A DNA stretch of 64,000 bases from Paragordius varius. Taxonomy: Eukaryota > Nematomorpha. The position numbers and the translations under genes are program-made. Under the pieces are notes generated by a model. It did not search any database and was not told where the DNA came from. It saw nothing but the letters and a program-made list of their open reading frames with translations. Positions 12,241 through 25,820 of the stretch are shown one piece after another. The DNA lies in contig OZ176058.1 in assembly GCA_964247055.1 (NCBI GenBank), forward strand, positions 3,968,001 to 4,032,000, read 5' to 3'. How positions within the stretch are numbered: position 1 is the first letter of the stretch; the number at the start of each line of letters is the position of its first letter.

Positions 12241-15200
12241 CCAACAAACAAACATATATTTTCAACAATCAAATAATTTTTCCAACAATCAAAATATGTT
12301 TTCTTTTAACTTAGTGTGTCCAACAATCAAACAAATATTTTCAACAATCAAATAATTTTTCCAACAATCAAAATATGTTGTCTTTTGACTTTTTAGTGTT
12401 TCCAACAATCAAACATATTTTTTCAACAATCAAATAATTTTTTCAACAATCATATGTTGCCCAATAGCTTTTTAGTGTTTCCATCAATCTAACATATATT
12501 TTCAACAATCAAATATTTTCTAATTATGTTTTCTTTTTTTACTGTTTCCAATAATCAAACAAATATTTTCAACAATCAAATAATTTTTGCAACAATCATA
12601 ATATGTTGCCCAATAGCTTTTTAGTATTCCCAACAATCAAAAATATATTTTCAACAATCAAATAATTTTTCCAACAATCATAATATGTTTTCTTTTAACT
12701 TTTAATGTTTCCAACAATCAGACATATATTTTCAACAATCAAATAATTTTTCCAACAATCAAAATATGTTGTCTTTTAACTTTTTATTGTTTCCAACAAT
12801 CAAACATATATTTTCAAAAATCAAATAATTTTTCCAACAATCAAAATATGTTGCCCAATAGCTTTTTAGTGTTCCCAACAATCAAACATATATTTTCAAA
12901 AATCAAATAATTTTTCCAACAATCAAATTATGTTTTCTTTTAACTTTTTAGAGTTTCCAACAATCAAACATATTTTTTCAACTATCAAATAATTTTTTCA
13001 ACAATCATATGTTGCCCAATAGCTTTTTAGTGTTTCCAACAATCAAACATATATTTTCAACAATCAAATAATTTTTCCAACAATCAAAATATGTTGTCTT
13101 TTAACTTTTTATTGTTTCCAATCAAACATATATTTTCAACAATCAAATAATATTTCCAACAATCAAAATATGTTGCCCAATAGCTTTTTAGTATTCCCAA
13201 CAATCAAACATATATTTTCAACAATCAAATAATTTTTCCAACAATCAAAATATGTTTTCTTTTAACTTTTAGTGTTTCCAACAATCAAACATATATTTTC
13301 AACAATCAAATAATTTTTCCAACAATCAAAATATGTTGTCTTTTAACTTTTTATTGTTTCCAACAATCAAATAATTTTTTCAACAATCAAATTATGTTGT
13401 CTACTTTTTGTGTTTCGAACAATCAAACATATTTTTTCAACAATCAAATAATTTTTCCAACAATCATAAAATGTTGCCCCATAGCTTTTTATTATTTCCA
13501 ACAATCAAATTATATTATCTTTTAACTTTTTATTGTTTCCAACAATCAAACATATATTTTCAACAATTAAATAATATTTAGAACAATCAAAATATGTTTT
13601 CATTTAACTTTTAGTGTTTCCAACAATCAAACATATATTTTCAACAATCAAATAATTTTTCCAACAATCAAAATATGTTTTCTTTTAAAATTTTAGTGTT
13701 TCCAACAATCAAACATATATTTTCAACAATCAAATAATTTTTCCAACAATCATAAAATGTTGCCCCATAGCTTTTTATTGTTTCCCACAACCTAATTATA
13801 TTATCTTTTAACTTTTTATTGTTTCCAACAATCAAACATATATCAACAATCAAAAAATTTTTCCACCAACCAAATTATGTTGTCTTTTAACTTTTTAGTG
13901 TTTCCAACAATCAAACTTATATTTTCAACAATAAAATATTTTTTTCAACAATCAAAACATGTTTTCTTTTAACTTTTTAGTGTTTCCAACAATCAAACAT
14001 ATATTTTCAACAATCAAATAATTTTTCCAACAATCAAAATATGTTGCCCAATAGCTTTTTAGTGTTTCCAACAATCAAACATATATTTTCAACAATCGAA
14101 TAATTTTTCAAACAATCAAAATATGTTGCCCAATAGCTTTTTAGTGTTTCCAACAATCAAACATATATTTTCAACAATCAAATAATTTTTCAAACAATCA
14201 AAATATGTTGCCCAATAGCTTTTTAGTGTTTCCAACAATCAAACATATATTTTCAACAATCAAATAATTTTTCCAACAAGCAAAATCTGTTGCCCAATAG
14301 CATTTAGTATTTCCAACAATCAAACATATATTTTCAACAATCAAATAATTTTTCCAACAATCAAAATATGTTTTCTTTTAACTTTTAGTGTTTCCAACAA
14401 TCAAACATATATTTTCAACAATCAAATAATTTTTCCAACAATCATAAAATGTTGCCCCATAGCTTTTTATTGTTTCCAACAATCAAATTATATTATCTTT
14501 TAACTTTTTATTGTTTCCAACAATCAAACATATATTTTCAACAATCAAATAATTTTTCCAACAATGAAATTATGTTTTCTTTTAACTTTTTATTGTCAAC
14601 AATCAAACATATATTTTCAACAATCAAATAATATTTCCAAAAATCAAAATATGTTGCCCAATAGCTTCTTATTCCCAACAATCAAACATATATTTTCAAC
14701 AATCAAATAATTTTTCTAAAAATAAAATTATGTTTCGTTTTTTAAGTGTTTCCAACAATCAAACATATATTTTCAACAATCAAATAATTTTTGCAACAAT
14801 CAAAATATATTTTCTTTTAACTTTTAGTGTTTCCACCAATCAAACATATATTTTCAACAATCAAATAATTTTTGAGACAATCAAAATATGTTGCCCAATA
14901 GCTTTTTAGTATTCCCAACAATCAAACATATATTTTAAACAATCAAATAATATTTAGAACAATCAAAATATGTTTTCTTTTAACTTTTAGTGTTTCCAAC
15001 AATCAAACATATATTTTCAACAATCAAATAATTTTTCCAACAATCAAAATATGTTGCCCAATAGCTTTTTAGTATTCCCAACAAACAAACATATATTTTC
15101 AACAATCAAATAATTTTTCCAACAATCAAAATATGTTTTCTTTTAACTTTTAGTGTTTCCAACAATCAAACATATATTTTCAACAATCAAATAATTTTTC

Positions 15201-18200
15201 CAACATTCAAAATATGTTGTCTTTTAACTTTTTAGTGTTTCCAACAATCAAACATATTTTTTCAACAATCAAATAATTTTTCCAACAATCAAAATATGTT
15301 GCCCAATAGCTTTTTAGTGTTCCCAACAATCAAACATATATTTTCAACAATCAAATAATTTTCTAATTATGTTTTCTTTTTTTAGTGTTTCCAATAATCA
15401 AACAAATATTTTCAACAATCAAATAACTTTTGCAACAATCATAATATGTTGCCCAATAGCTTTTTAGTATTGCCAACAATCAAAAATATATTTTCAACAA
15501 TCAAATAATTTTTCCAACAATCATAATATGTTTTCTTTTAACTTTTAGTGTTTCCAACAATCAGACATATATTTTCAACAATCAAATAATTTTTCCAACA
15601 ATCAAAATATGTTGTCTTTTAACTTTTTATTGTTTCCAACAATCAAACATATATTTTCAAAAATCAAATAATTTTTCCAACAATCAAAATATGTTGCCCA
15701 ATAGCTTTTTAGTGTTCCCAACAATCAAACATATATTTTCAACAATCAAATAATTTTTCCAACAATCAAATTATGTTTTTTTTTAACTTTTTAGAGTTTC
15801 CAACAATCAAACATATTTTTTCAACTATCAAATAATTTTTTCAACAATCATATGTTCCCCAATAGCTTTTTAGTGTTTCCAACAATCAAACATATATTTT
15901 CAACAATCAAATAATTTTTCCAACAATCAAAATATGTTGTCTTTTAACTTTTTATTGTTTCCAATCAAACATATATTTTCAACAATCAAATAATATTTCC
16001 AACAATCAAAATATGTTGCCCAATAGCTTTTTAATGTTCCCAACAATCAAACATATATTTTCAACAATCAAATAATTTTTGAAACAATCAAAATATGTTC
16101 CCCAATAGCTTTTTAGTATTCCCAACAATCAAACATATATTTTCAACAATCAAATAATTTTTCCAACAATCAAAATATGTTTTCTTTTAACTTTTAGTGT
16201 TTCCAACAATCATACATATATTTTCAACAATCAAATAATTTTTCCAACAATCAAAATATGTTGCCCAATAGCTTTTTAGTATTCCCAACAAACAAACATA
16301 TATTTTCAACAATCAAATAATTTTTCCAACAATCAAAATATGTTTTCTTTTAACTTTTAGTGTTTCCAACAATCAAACATATATTTTCAACAATCAAATA
16401 ATTTTTCCAACAATCAAAATATGTTGTCTTTTAACTTTTTAGTGTTTCCAACAATCAAACATATTTTTTCAACAATCAAATAATTTTTCCAACAATCAAA
16501 ATATGTTGCGCAATAGCTTTTTAGTGTTTCCATCAATCTAACATATATTTTCAACAATCAAATAATTTTCTAATTATGTTTTCTTTTTTTACTGTTTCCA
16601 ATAATCAAACAAATATTTTCAACAATCAAATAATTTTTGCAACAATCATAATATGTTGCCCAATAGCTTTTTAGTATTCCCAACAATCAAAAATATATTT
16701 TCAACAATCAAATAATTTTTCCAACAATCATAATATGTTTTCTTTTAACTTTTAATGTTTCCAACAATCAGACATATATTTTCAACAATCAAATAATTTT
16801 TCCAACAATCAAAATATGTTGTCTTTTAACTTTTTATTGTTTCCAACAATCAAACATATATTTTCAAAAATCAAATAATTTTTCCAACAATCAAAATATG
16901 TTGCCCAATAGCTTTTTAGTGTTCCCAACAATCAAACATATATTTTCAAAAATCAAATAATTTTTCCAACAATCAAATTATGTTTTCTTTTAACTTTTTA
17001 GAGTTTCCAACAATCAAACATATTTTTTCAACTATCAAATAATTTTTTCAACAATCATATGTTGCCCAATAGCTTTTTAGTGTTTCCAACAATCAAACAT
17101 ATATTTTCAACAATCAAATAATTTCAACAATCAAAATATGTTGTCTTTTAACTTTTTATTGTTTCCAATCAAACATATATTTTCAACAATCAAATAATAT
17201 TTCCAACAATCAAAATATGTTGCCCAATAGCTTTTTAGTATTCCCAACAATCAAACATATATTTTCAACAATCAAATAATTTTTCCAACAATCAAAATAT
17301 GTTTTCTTTTAACTTTTAGTGTTTCCAACAATCATACATATATTTTCAACAATCAAATAATTTTTCCAACAATCAAAATATGTTGCCCAATAGCTTTTTA
17401 GTATTCCCAACAAACAAACATATATTTTCAACAATCAAATAATTTTTCCAACAATCAAAATATGTTTTCTTTTAACTTTTAGTGTTTCCAACAATCAAAC
17501 ATATATTTTCAACAATCAAATAATTTTTCCAACAATCAAAATATGTTGTCTTTTAACTTTTTATTGTTTCCAACAATCAAATAATTTTTTCAACAATCAA
17601 ATTATGTTGTCTACTTTTTGTGTTTCGAACAATCAAACATATTTTTTCAACAATCAAATAATTTTTCCAACAATCATAAAATGTTGCCCCATAGCTTTTT
17701 ATTGTTTCCAACAATCAATCTTTTAACTTTTTATTGTTTCCAACAATCAAACATATATTTTCAACAATTAAATAATATTTAGAACAATCAAAATATGTTT
17801 TCATTTAACTTTTAGTGTTTCCAACAATCAAACATATATTTTCAACAATCAAATAATTTTTCCAACAATCAAAATATGTTTTCTTTTAAAATTTTAGTGT
17901 TTCCAACAATCAAACATATATTTTCAACAATCAAATAATTTTTCCAACAATCATAAAATGTTGCCCCATAGCTTTTTATTGTTTCCCACAATCTAATTAT
18001 ATTATCTTTTAACTTTTTATTGTTTCCAACAATCAAACATATATCAACAATCAAAAAATTTTTCCACCAACCAAATTATGTTGTCTTTTAACTTTTTAGT
18101 GTTTCCAACAATCAAACTTATATTTTCAACAATAAAATATTTTTTTCAACAATCAAAACATGTTTTCTTTTAACTTTTTAGTGTTTCCAACAATCAAACA

Positions 18201-20250
18201 TATATTTTCAACAATCAAATAATTTTTCCAACAATCAAAATATGTTGCCCAATAGCTTTTTAGTGTTTCCAACAATCAAACATATATTTTCAACAATCGA
18301 ATAATTTTTCAAACAATCAAAATATGTTGCCCAATAGCTTTTTAGTGTTTCCAACAATCAAACATATATTTTCAACAATCAAATAATTTTTCAAACAATC
18401 AAAATATGTTGCCCAATAGCTTTTTAGTGTTTCCAACAATCAAACATATATTTTCAACAATCAAATAATTTTTCCAACAAGCAAAATCTGTTGCCCAATA
18501 GCATTTAGTATTTCCAACAATCAAACATATATTTTCAACAATCAAATAATTTTTCCAACAATCAAAATATGTTTTCTTTTAACTTTTTAGTGTTTCCAAC
18601 AATCAAACATATATTTTCAACAATCAAATAATTTTTCCAACAATCATAAAATGTTGCCCCATAGCTTTTTATTGTTTCCAACAATCAAATTATATTATCT
18701 TTTAACTTTTTATTGTTTCCAACAATCAAACATATATTTTCAACAATCAAATAATTTTTCCAACAATGAAATTATGTTTTCTTTTAACTTTTTATTGTCA
18801 ACAATCAAACATATATTTTCAACAATCAAATAATATTTCCAAAAATCAAAATATGTTGCCCAATAGCTTCTTATTCCCAACAATCAAACATATATTTTCA
18901 ACAATCAAATAATTTTTCCAACAATCAAATTATGTTTTATTTTAACTTTTTAGTGTTTCCAACAATCAAACATATTTTTTCAACAATCAAATAATTTTTT
19001 CAACATTAATATGTTGCCCAATAGCTTTTTAGTGTTTCCAACAATCTAACATATATTTTCAACAATCAAATAATTTTTCCAAAAATAAAATTATGTTTCG
19101 TTTTTTAAGTGTTTCCAACAATCAAACATATATTTTCAACAATCAAATAATTTTTGCAACAATCAAAATATATTTTCTTTTAACTTTTAGTGTTTCCACC
19201 AATCAAACATATATTTTCAACAATCAAATAATTTTTGAGACAATCAAAATATGTTGCCCAATAGCTTTTTAGTATTCCCAACAATCAAACATATATTTTA
19301 AACAATCAAATAATATTTAGAACAATCAAAATATGTTTTCTTTTAACTTTTAGTGTTTCCAACAATCAAACATATATTTTCAACAATCAAATAATTTTTC
19401 CAACAATCAAAATATGTTGCCCAATAGCTTTTTAGTATTCCCAACAAACAAACATATAATTTCAACAATCAAATAATTTTTCCAACAATCAAAATATGTT
19501 TTCTTTTAACTTTTAGTGTTTCCAACAATCAAACATATATTTTCAACAATCAAATAATTTTTCCAACAATCAAAATATGTTGTCTTTTAACTTTTTAGTG
19601 TTTCCAACAATCAAACATATTTTTTCAACAATCAAATAATTTTTCCAACAATCAAAATATGTTGCCCAATAGCTTTTTAGTGTTCCCAACAATCAAACAT
19701 ATATTTTCAACAATCAAATAATTTTTCCAACAATCAAATTATGTTTTTTTTTAACTTTTTAGAGTTTCCAACAATCAAACATATTTTTTCAACTATCAAA
19801 TAATTTTTTCAACAATCATATGTTCCCCAATAGCTTTTTAGTGTTTCCAACAATCAAACATATATTTTCAACAATCAAATAATTTTTCCAACAATCAAAA
19901 TATGTTGTCTTTTAACTTTTTATTGTTTCCAATCAAACATATATTTTCAACAATCAAATAATATTTCCAACAATCAAAATATGTTGCCCAATAGCTTTTT
20001 AATGTTCCCAACAATCAAACATATATTTTCAACAATCAAATAATTTTTGAAACAATCAAAATATGTTCCCCAATAGCTTTTTAGTATTCCCAACAATCAA
20101 ACATATATTTTCAACAATCAAATAATTTTTCCAACAATTCAAATATGTTTTCTTTTAACTTTTAGTGTTTCCAACAATCATACATATATTTTCAACAATC
20201 AAATAATTTTTCCAACAATCAAAATATGTTGCCCAATAGCTTTTTAGTAT
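12240..20250 (+). repeat. Tandem duplication of a ~4.0 kb higher-order block
   Basis: Copy 1 (about 12.24-16.28 kb) and copy 2 (about 16.28-20.25 kb) share a long ordered marker series. The offset starts near 4,050 bp (TTTTAATGTTTCC at 12.70 and 16.75 kb) and becomes about 4,201-4,210 bp (CTACTTTTTGTGTTTCG, CTTTTAAAATTTTAG). It rises to about 4,363 bp after 14.7/18.9 kb, where copy 1 lacks two units, and falls to about 3,968 bp after 15.3/19.7 kb. There copy 2 lacks about 395 bp that copy 1 keeps. The offset steps are near whole unit multiples, as expected for unequal exchange between units. Copy 2 also has a private 11-bp loss giving CAATCAATCTTTTAAC near 17.72 kb. Confidence 0.8.
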
Positions 20251-23200
20251 TCCCAACAAACAAACATATATTTTCAACAATCAAATAATTTTTCCAACAA
20301 ATAAAATATGTTTTCTTTTAACTTTTAGTGTTTCCAAAAATCAAACATATATTTTCAACAATCAAATAATTTTTCCAACAATCAAAATATGTTGTCTTTT
20401 AACTTTTTAGTGTTTCCAACAATCAAACATATTTTTTCAACAATCAAATAATTTTTCCAACAATCAAAATATGTTGCCCAATAGCTTTTTAGTGTTCCCA
20501 ACAATCAAACATATATTTTCAACAATCAAATAATTTTCTAATTATGTTTTCTTTTTTTAGTGTTTCCAATAATCAAACAAATATTTTCAACAATCAAATA
20601 ACTTTTGCAACAATCATAATATGTTGCCCAATAGCTTTTTAGTATTGCCAACAATCAAAAATATATTTTCAACAATCAAATAATTTTTCCAACAATCATA
20701 ATATGTTTTCTTTTAACTTTTAGTGTTTCCAACAATCAGACATATATTATCAACAATCAAATAATTTTTCCAACAATCAAAATATGTTGTCTTTTAACTT
20801 TTTATTGTTTCCAACAATCAAACATATATTTTCAAAAATCAAAAAATTTTTCCAACAATCAAAATATGTTGCCCAATAGCTTTTTAGTATTCCCAACAAA
20901 CAAACATATATTTTCAACAATCAAATAATTTTTCCAACAATCAAATTATGTTTTTTTTTAACTTTTTAGAGTTTCCAACAATCAAACATATTTTTTCAAC
21001 TATCAAATAATTTTTTCAACAATCATATGTTCCCCAATAGCTTTTTAGTGTTTCCAACAATCAAACATATATTTTCAACAATCAAATAATTTTTCCAACA
21101 ATCAAAATATGTTGTCTTTTAACTTTTTATTGTTTCCAATCAAACATATATTTTCAACAATCAAATAATATTTCCAACAATCAAAATATGTTGCCCAATA
21201 GCTTTTTAATGTTCCCAACAATCAAACATATATTTTCAACAATCAAATAATTTTTGAAACAATCAAAATATGTTCCCCAATAGCTTTTTAGTATTCCCAA
21301 CAATCAAACATATATTTTCAACAATCAAATAATTATTCCAACAATCAAAATATGTTTTCTTTTAACTTTTAGTGTTTCCAACAATCAAACATATATTTTC
21401 AACAATCAAATAATTTTAACAATCAAAATATGTTCCCCAATAGCTTTATAGTGGTCCCAACAATCAAACATATATTTTCAACAATCAAATAATTTTTGCA
21501 ACAATAAAAATATGTTGCCCAATAGCTTTTTAGTATTCCCAACAATCAAACATATATTTTCAACAATCAAATAATTTTTCCAACAATCAAAATATGTGCT
21601 TTTAACTTTTTATTTTTCCAACAATCAAACATATATTTTCAACAATCAAATAATTTTTCCAACAATCATAATATGTTGCCCCATAGCTTTTTATTGTTTC
21701 CAACAATCAAATTATATTATCTTTTAACTTTTTATTGTTTCCAACAATCAAACATATATTTTCAACAATCAAATAATTTTTCCAACAATGAAATTATGTT
21801 TTCTTTTAACTTTTTATTGTCAACAATCAAACATATATTTTCAACAATCAAATAATATTTCCAAAAATCAAAATATGTTGCCCAATAGCTTCTTATTCCC
21901 AACAATCAAACATATATTTTCAACAATCAAATAATTTTTCCAACAATCAAATTATGTTTTATTTTAACTTTTTAGTGTTTCCAATCAAACATATATTTTC
22001 AACAATCAAATAATTTTTCCAACAATCAAAATATGTTGTCTTTTAACTTTTTATTGTTTCCAACAATCAAACATATATTTTCAACAATCAAATAATATTT
22101 CCAACAATCAAAATATGTTGCCCAATAGCTTTTTAATGTTCCCAACAATCAAACATATATTTTCAACAATCAAATAATTTTTCAAACAATCAAAATATGT
22201 TGCCCAATAGCTTTTTAGTATTCCCAACAATCAAACATATATTTTCAACAATCAAATAATTTTTCCAACAATCAAAATATGTTTTCTTTTAACTTTTTAT
22301 TGTTTCCAACAATCAAACATATATTTTCAACAATCAAATAATTTTTTCAACATTAATATGTTGCCCAATAACTTTTTAGTATTTCCAACAATCTAATATA
22401 TATTTTCAACAATCAAATAATTTTTCCAACAATGAAATTTTCTTTTAACTTTTTATTGTCAACAATCAAACACATATTTTCAACAATCAAATAATATTTC
22501 CAAAAATCAAAATATGTTGCCCAATAGCTTCTTATTCCCAACAATCAAACATATATTTTCAACAATCAAATAATTTTTCCAACAATCAAATTATGTTTTA
22601 TTTTAACTTTTTAGTGTTTCCAACAATCAAACATATTTTTTCAACAATCAAATAATTTTTTCAACATTAATATGTTGCCCAAAAGCTTTTTAGTGTTTCC
22701 AACAATCTAATATATATTTTCAACAATCAAATAATTTTTCTAAAAATAAAATTATGTTTCGTTTTTTTAGTGTTTCCAACAATCAAACATATATTTTCAA
22801 CAATCAAATAATTTTTGCAACAATAAAAGTATGTTGCCCAATAGCTTTTTAGTTTTCCCAACAATCAAACATATATTTTCAACAATCAAATAATTTTTCC
22901 AACAATCTTGCCCAATAGCTTTTTAGTATTCCCAACAAACAAACATATATTTTCAACAATCAAATAGTTTTTCCAACAATTAAAATATGTTTTCTTTTAA
23001 CTTTTAGTGTTTCCAACAATCAAACATATATTTTCAACAATCAAATAATTTTTCCAACAATCAAAATATGTTGTCTTTTAACTTTTTAGTGTTTCCAACA
23101 ATCAAACATATTTTTTCAACAATCAAATAATTTTTTCAACAATCATATGTTGCCCAATAGCTTTTTAGTGTTTCCATCAATCTAACATATATTTTCAACA

Positions 23201-24675
23201 ATCAAATAATTTTCTAATTATGTTTTCTTTTTTTAGTGTTTCCAATAATCAAACAAATATTTTCAACAATCAAATAATTTTTGCAACAATCATAATATGT
23301 TGCCCAATAGCTTTTTAGTATTACAATCAAAAATATATTTTCAACAATCAAATAATTTTTTCAACAATCATAATATGTTTTCTTTTAACTTTTAGTGTTT
23401 CCAACAATCATACATATATTTTCAACAATCAAATAATTTTTCCAACAATCAAAATATGTTGCCCAATAGCTTTTTAGTATTCCCAACAAACAAACATATA
23501 TTTTCAACAATCAAATAATTTTTCCAACAATCAAAATATGTTTTCTTTTAACTTTTAGTGTTTCCAACAATCAAACATATATTTTCAACAATCAAATAAT
23601 TTTTCCAACAATCAAAATATGTTGTCTTTTAACTTTTTATTGTTTCCAACAATCAAATAATTTTTTCAACAATCAAATTATGTTGTCTACTTTTTGGTGT
23701 TTCGAACAATCAAACATATTTTTTCAACAATCAAATAATTTTTCCAACAATCATAAAATGTTGCCCCATAGCTTTTTTATTGTTTCCAACAATCAAATTA
23801 TATTATCTTTTAACTTTTTATTGTTTCCAACAATCAAACATATATTTTCAACAATCAAATAATATTTAGAACAATCAAAATATGTTTTCATTTAACTTTT
23901 AGTGTTTCCAACAATCAAACATATATTTTCATCAATCAAATAATTTTTCCAACAATCAAAATATGTTTTCTTTTAAAATTTTAGTGTTTCCAACAATCAA
24001 ACATCAACAATCAAATAATTTTTCCAACAATCATAAAATGTTGCCCCATAGCTTTTTATTGTTTCCAACAATCAAATTATATTATCTTTTAACTTTTTAT
24101 TGTTTCCAACAATCAAACATATATCAACAATCAAAAAATTTTTCCACCAACCAAATTATGTTGTCTTTTAACTTTTTAGTGTTTCCAACAATCAAACTTA
24201 TATTTTCAACAATAAAATATTTTTTTCAACAATCAAAACATGTTTTCATTTAACTTTTTAGTGTCAACAATCAAACATATATTTTCAACAATCAAATAAT
24301 TTTTCCAACAATCAAAATATGTTGCCCAATAGCTTTTTAGTATTCCCAACAAACAAACATATATTTTCAACAATCAAATAATTTTTCCAACAATCAAAAT
24401 ATGTTTTCTTTTAACTTTTAGTGTTTCCAACAATCAAACATATATTTTCAACAATCAAATAATTTTTCCAACAATCAAAATATGTTGTCTTTTAACTTTT
24501 TAGTGTTTCCAACAATCAAACATATTTTTTCAACAATCAAATAATTTTTTCAACAATCATATGTTGCCCAATAGCTTTTTAGTGTTTCCATCAATCTAAC
24601 ATATATTTTCAATAATCAAATAATTTTCTAATTATGTTTTCTTTTTTTAGTGTTTCCAATAATCAAACAAATATT
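20250..24675 (+). repeat. Mosaic of older left-domain blocks
   Basis: This stretch is assembled from pieces seen elsewhere. About 20.4-21.3 kb repeats the series at 15.2-16.2 kb (GTATTGCCAAC, T-rich TTTTTAGAG tail, TTCCCCAATAGC, TTTTTAATGTTCCC). About 21.36-21.98 kb matches 3.70-4.33 kb at an offset of 17.66 kb through the rare tail CTTTATAGTGGTCCC and TATGTGCTTTTAAC. About 23.4-24.25 kb matches 5.3-6.05 kb (CTACTTTTTGGTG, TTTCGAAC, CTTTTAAAATTTTAG, CATCAACAATC). The order of blocks differs from the source regions. No non-satellite DNA is seen. Confidence 0.7.
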
Positions 24676-25820
24676 TTCAACAATCAAATAATTTTTGCAA
24701 CAATCATAATATGTTGCCCAATAGCTTTTTAGTATCAACAATCAAAAATATATTTTCAACAATCAAATAATTTTTCCAACAATCATAATATGTTTTCTTT
24801 TAACTTTTAGTGTTTCCAACAATCAGACATATATTTTCAACAATCAAATAATTTTTCCAACAATCAAAATATGTTGTCTTTTAACTTTTTATTGTTTCCA
24901 ACAATCAAACATATATTTTCAACAATCAAATAATTTTTCCAACAATCAAAATATGTTTTCTTTTAACTTTTTAGTGTTTTTAACAATCAAACATATATTT
25001 TTAACAATCAAATAATTTTAACAACAATCAAAATATGTTGCCCAATAGCTTTTTAGTGTTTCCAACAATGAAACATATATTTTCAACAATCAAATAATTT
25101 TTCAAACAATCAAAATATGTGGCCCAATAGCTTTTAGTGTTTCCAACAATCAAACATATATTTTCAACAATCAAATAATTTTTCAAACAATCCAATGTTG
25201 CCCAATAGCTTTTTATTGTTTCCAACAATCAAATTATATTATCTTTTAACTTTTTATTGTTTCCAACAATCAAACATATATCAACAATCAAATAATTTTT
25301 GCAACAATCATAATATGTTGCCCAATAGCTTTTTAGTATCAACAATCAAAAATATATTTTCAACAATCAAATAATTTTTCCAACAATCATAATATGTTTT
25401 CTTTTAACTTTTAGTGTTTCCAACAATCAGACATATATTTTCAACAATCAAATAATTTTTCCAACAATCAAAATATGTTGTCTTTTAACTTTTTATTGTT
25501 TCCAACAATCAAACATATATTTTCAACAATCAAATAATTTTTCCAACAATCAAAATATGTTTTCTTTTAACTTTTTAGTGTTTTTAACAATCAAACATAT
25601 ATTTTTAACAATCAAATAATTTTAACAACAATCAAAATATGTTGCCCAATAGCTTTTTAGTGTTTCCAACAATGAAACATATATTTTCAACAATCAAATA
25701 ATTTTTCAAACAATCAAAATATGTGGCCCAATAGCTTTTAGTGTTTCCAACAATCAAACATATATTTTCAACAATCAAATAATTTTTCAAACAATCCAAT
25801 GTTGCCCAATAGCTTTTTAG
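24676..25820 (+). repeat. 604-bp tandem duplication at the domain junction
   Basis: About 24,676-25,216 and 25,280-25,820 look identical by eye over roughly 540 bp at a constant 604-bp offset. Both copies run from left-type units (GTATCAACAATCAAAAAT, CAGACATAT, CTTTTAACTTTTAG) into right-type units (TTTTTAACAATC, TTTTAACAACAATC, ATGTGGCCCAATAGC). Each copy therefore contains the left-to-right domain transition. Between the copies, 25,217-25,279 carries a left-type 41-bp unit and the CATATATCAACAATC junction. The high identity suggests a recent event. Confidence 0.85.

Larger units (their letters stand above)
1..24950 (+). repeat. Left satellite domain (subfamily L)
   Basis: This stretch is defined by variants that recur here and essentially stop near 25 kb. 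They are: the 68-bp truncated unit with CTAATTATG (near 2.10, 5.09, 6.34, 9.59, 11.56, 12.53, 15.36, 16.57, 20.53, 23.21 and 24.63 kb); the tail TTTTAACTTTTAGTG, two T shorter than the right-domain form; the GCCCCATAGC tail followed by a 41-bp unit; TTCCCAACAAACAAAC; CAATCAGACATAT; and an AAAATTATGTTTCG unit. Tails of the CCAAT and TTTTAAC types alternate loosely. A few units look like right-domain ones, as expected for a shared ancestor. No unique DNA interrupts the stretch. Confidence 0.85.
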
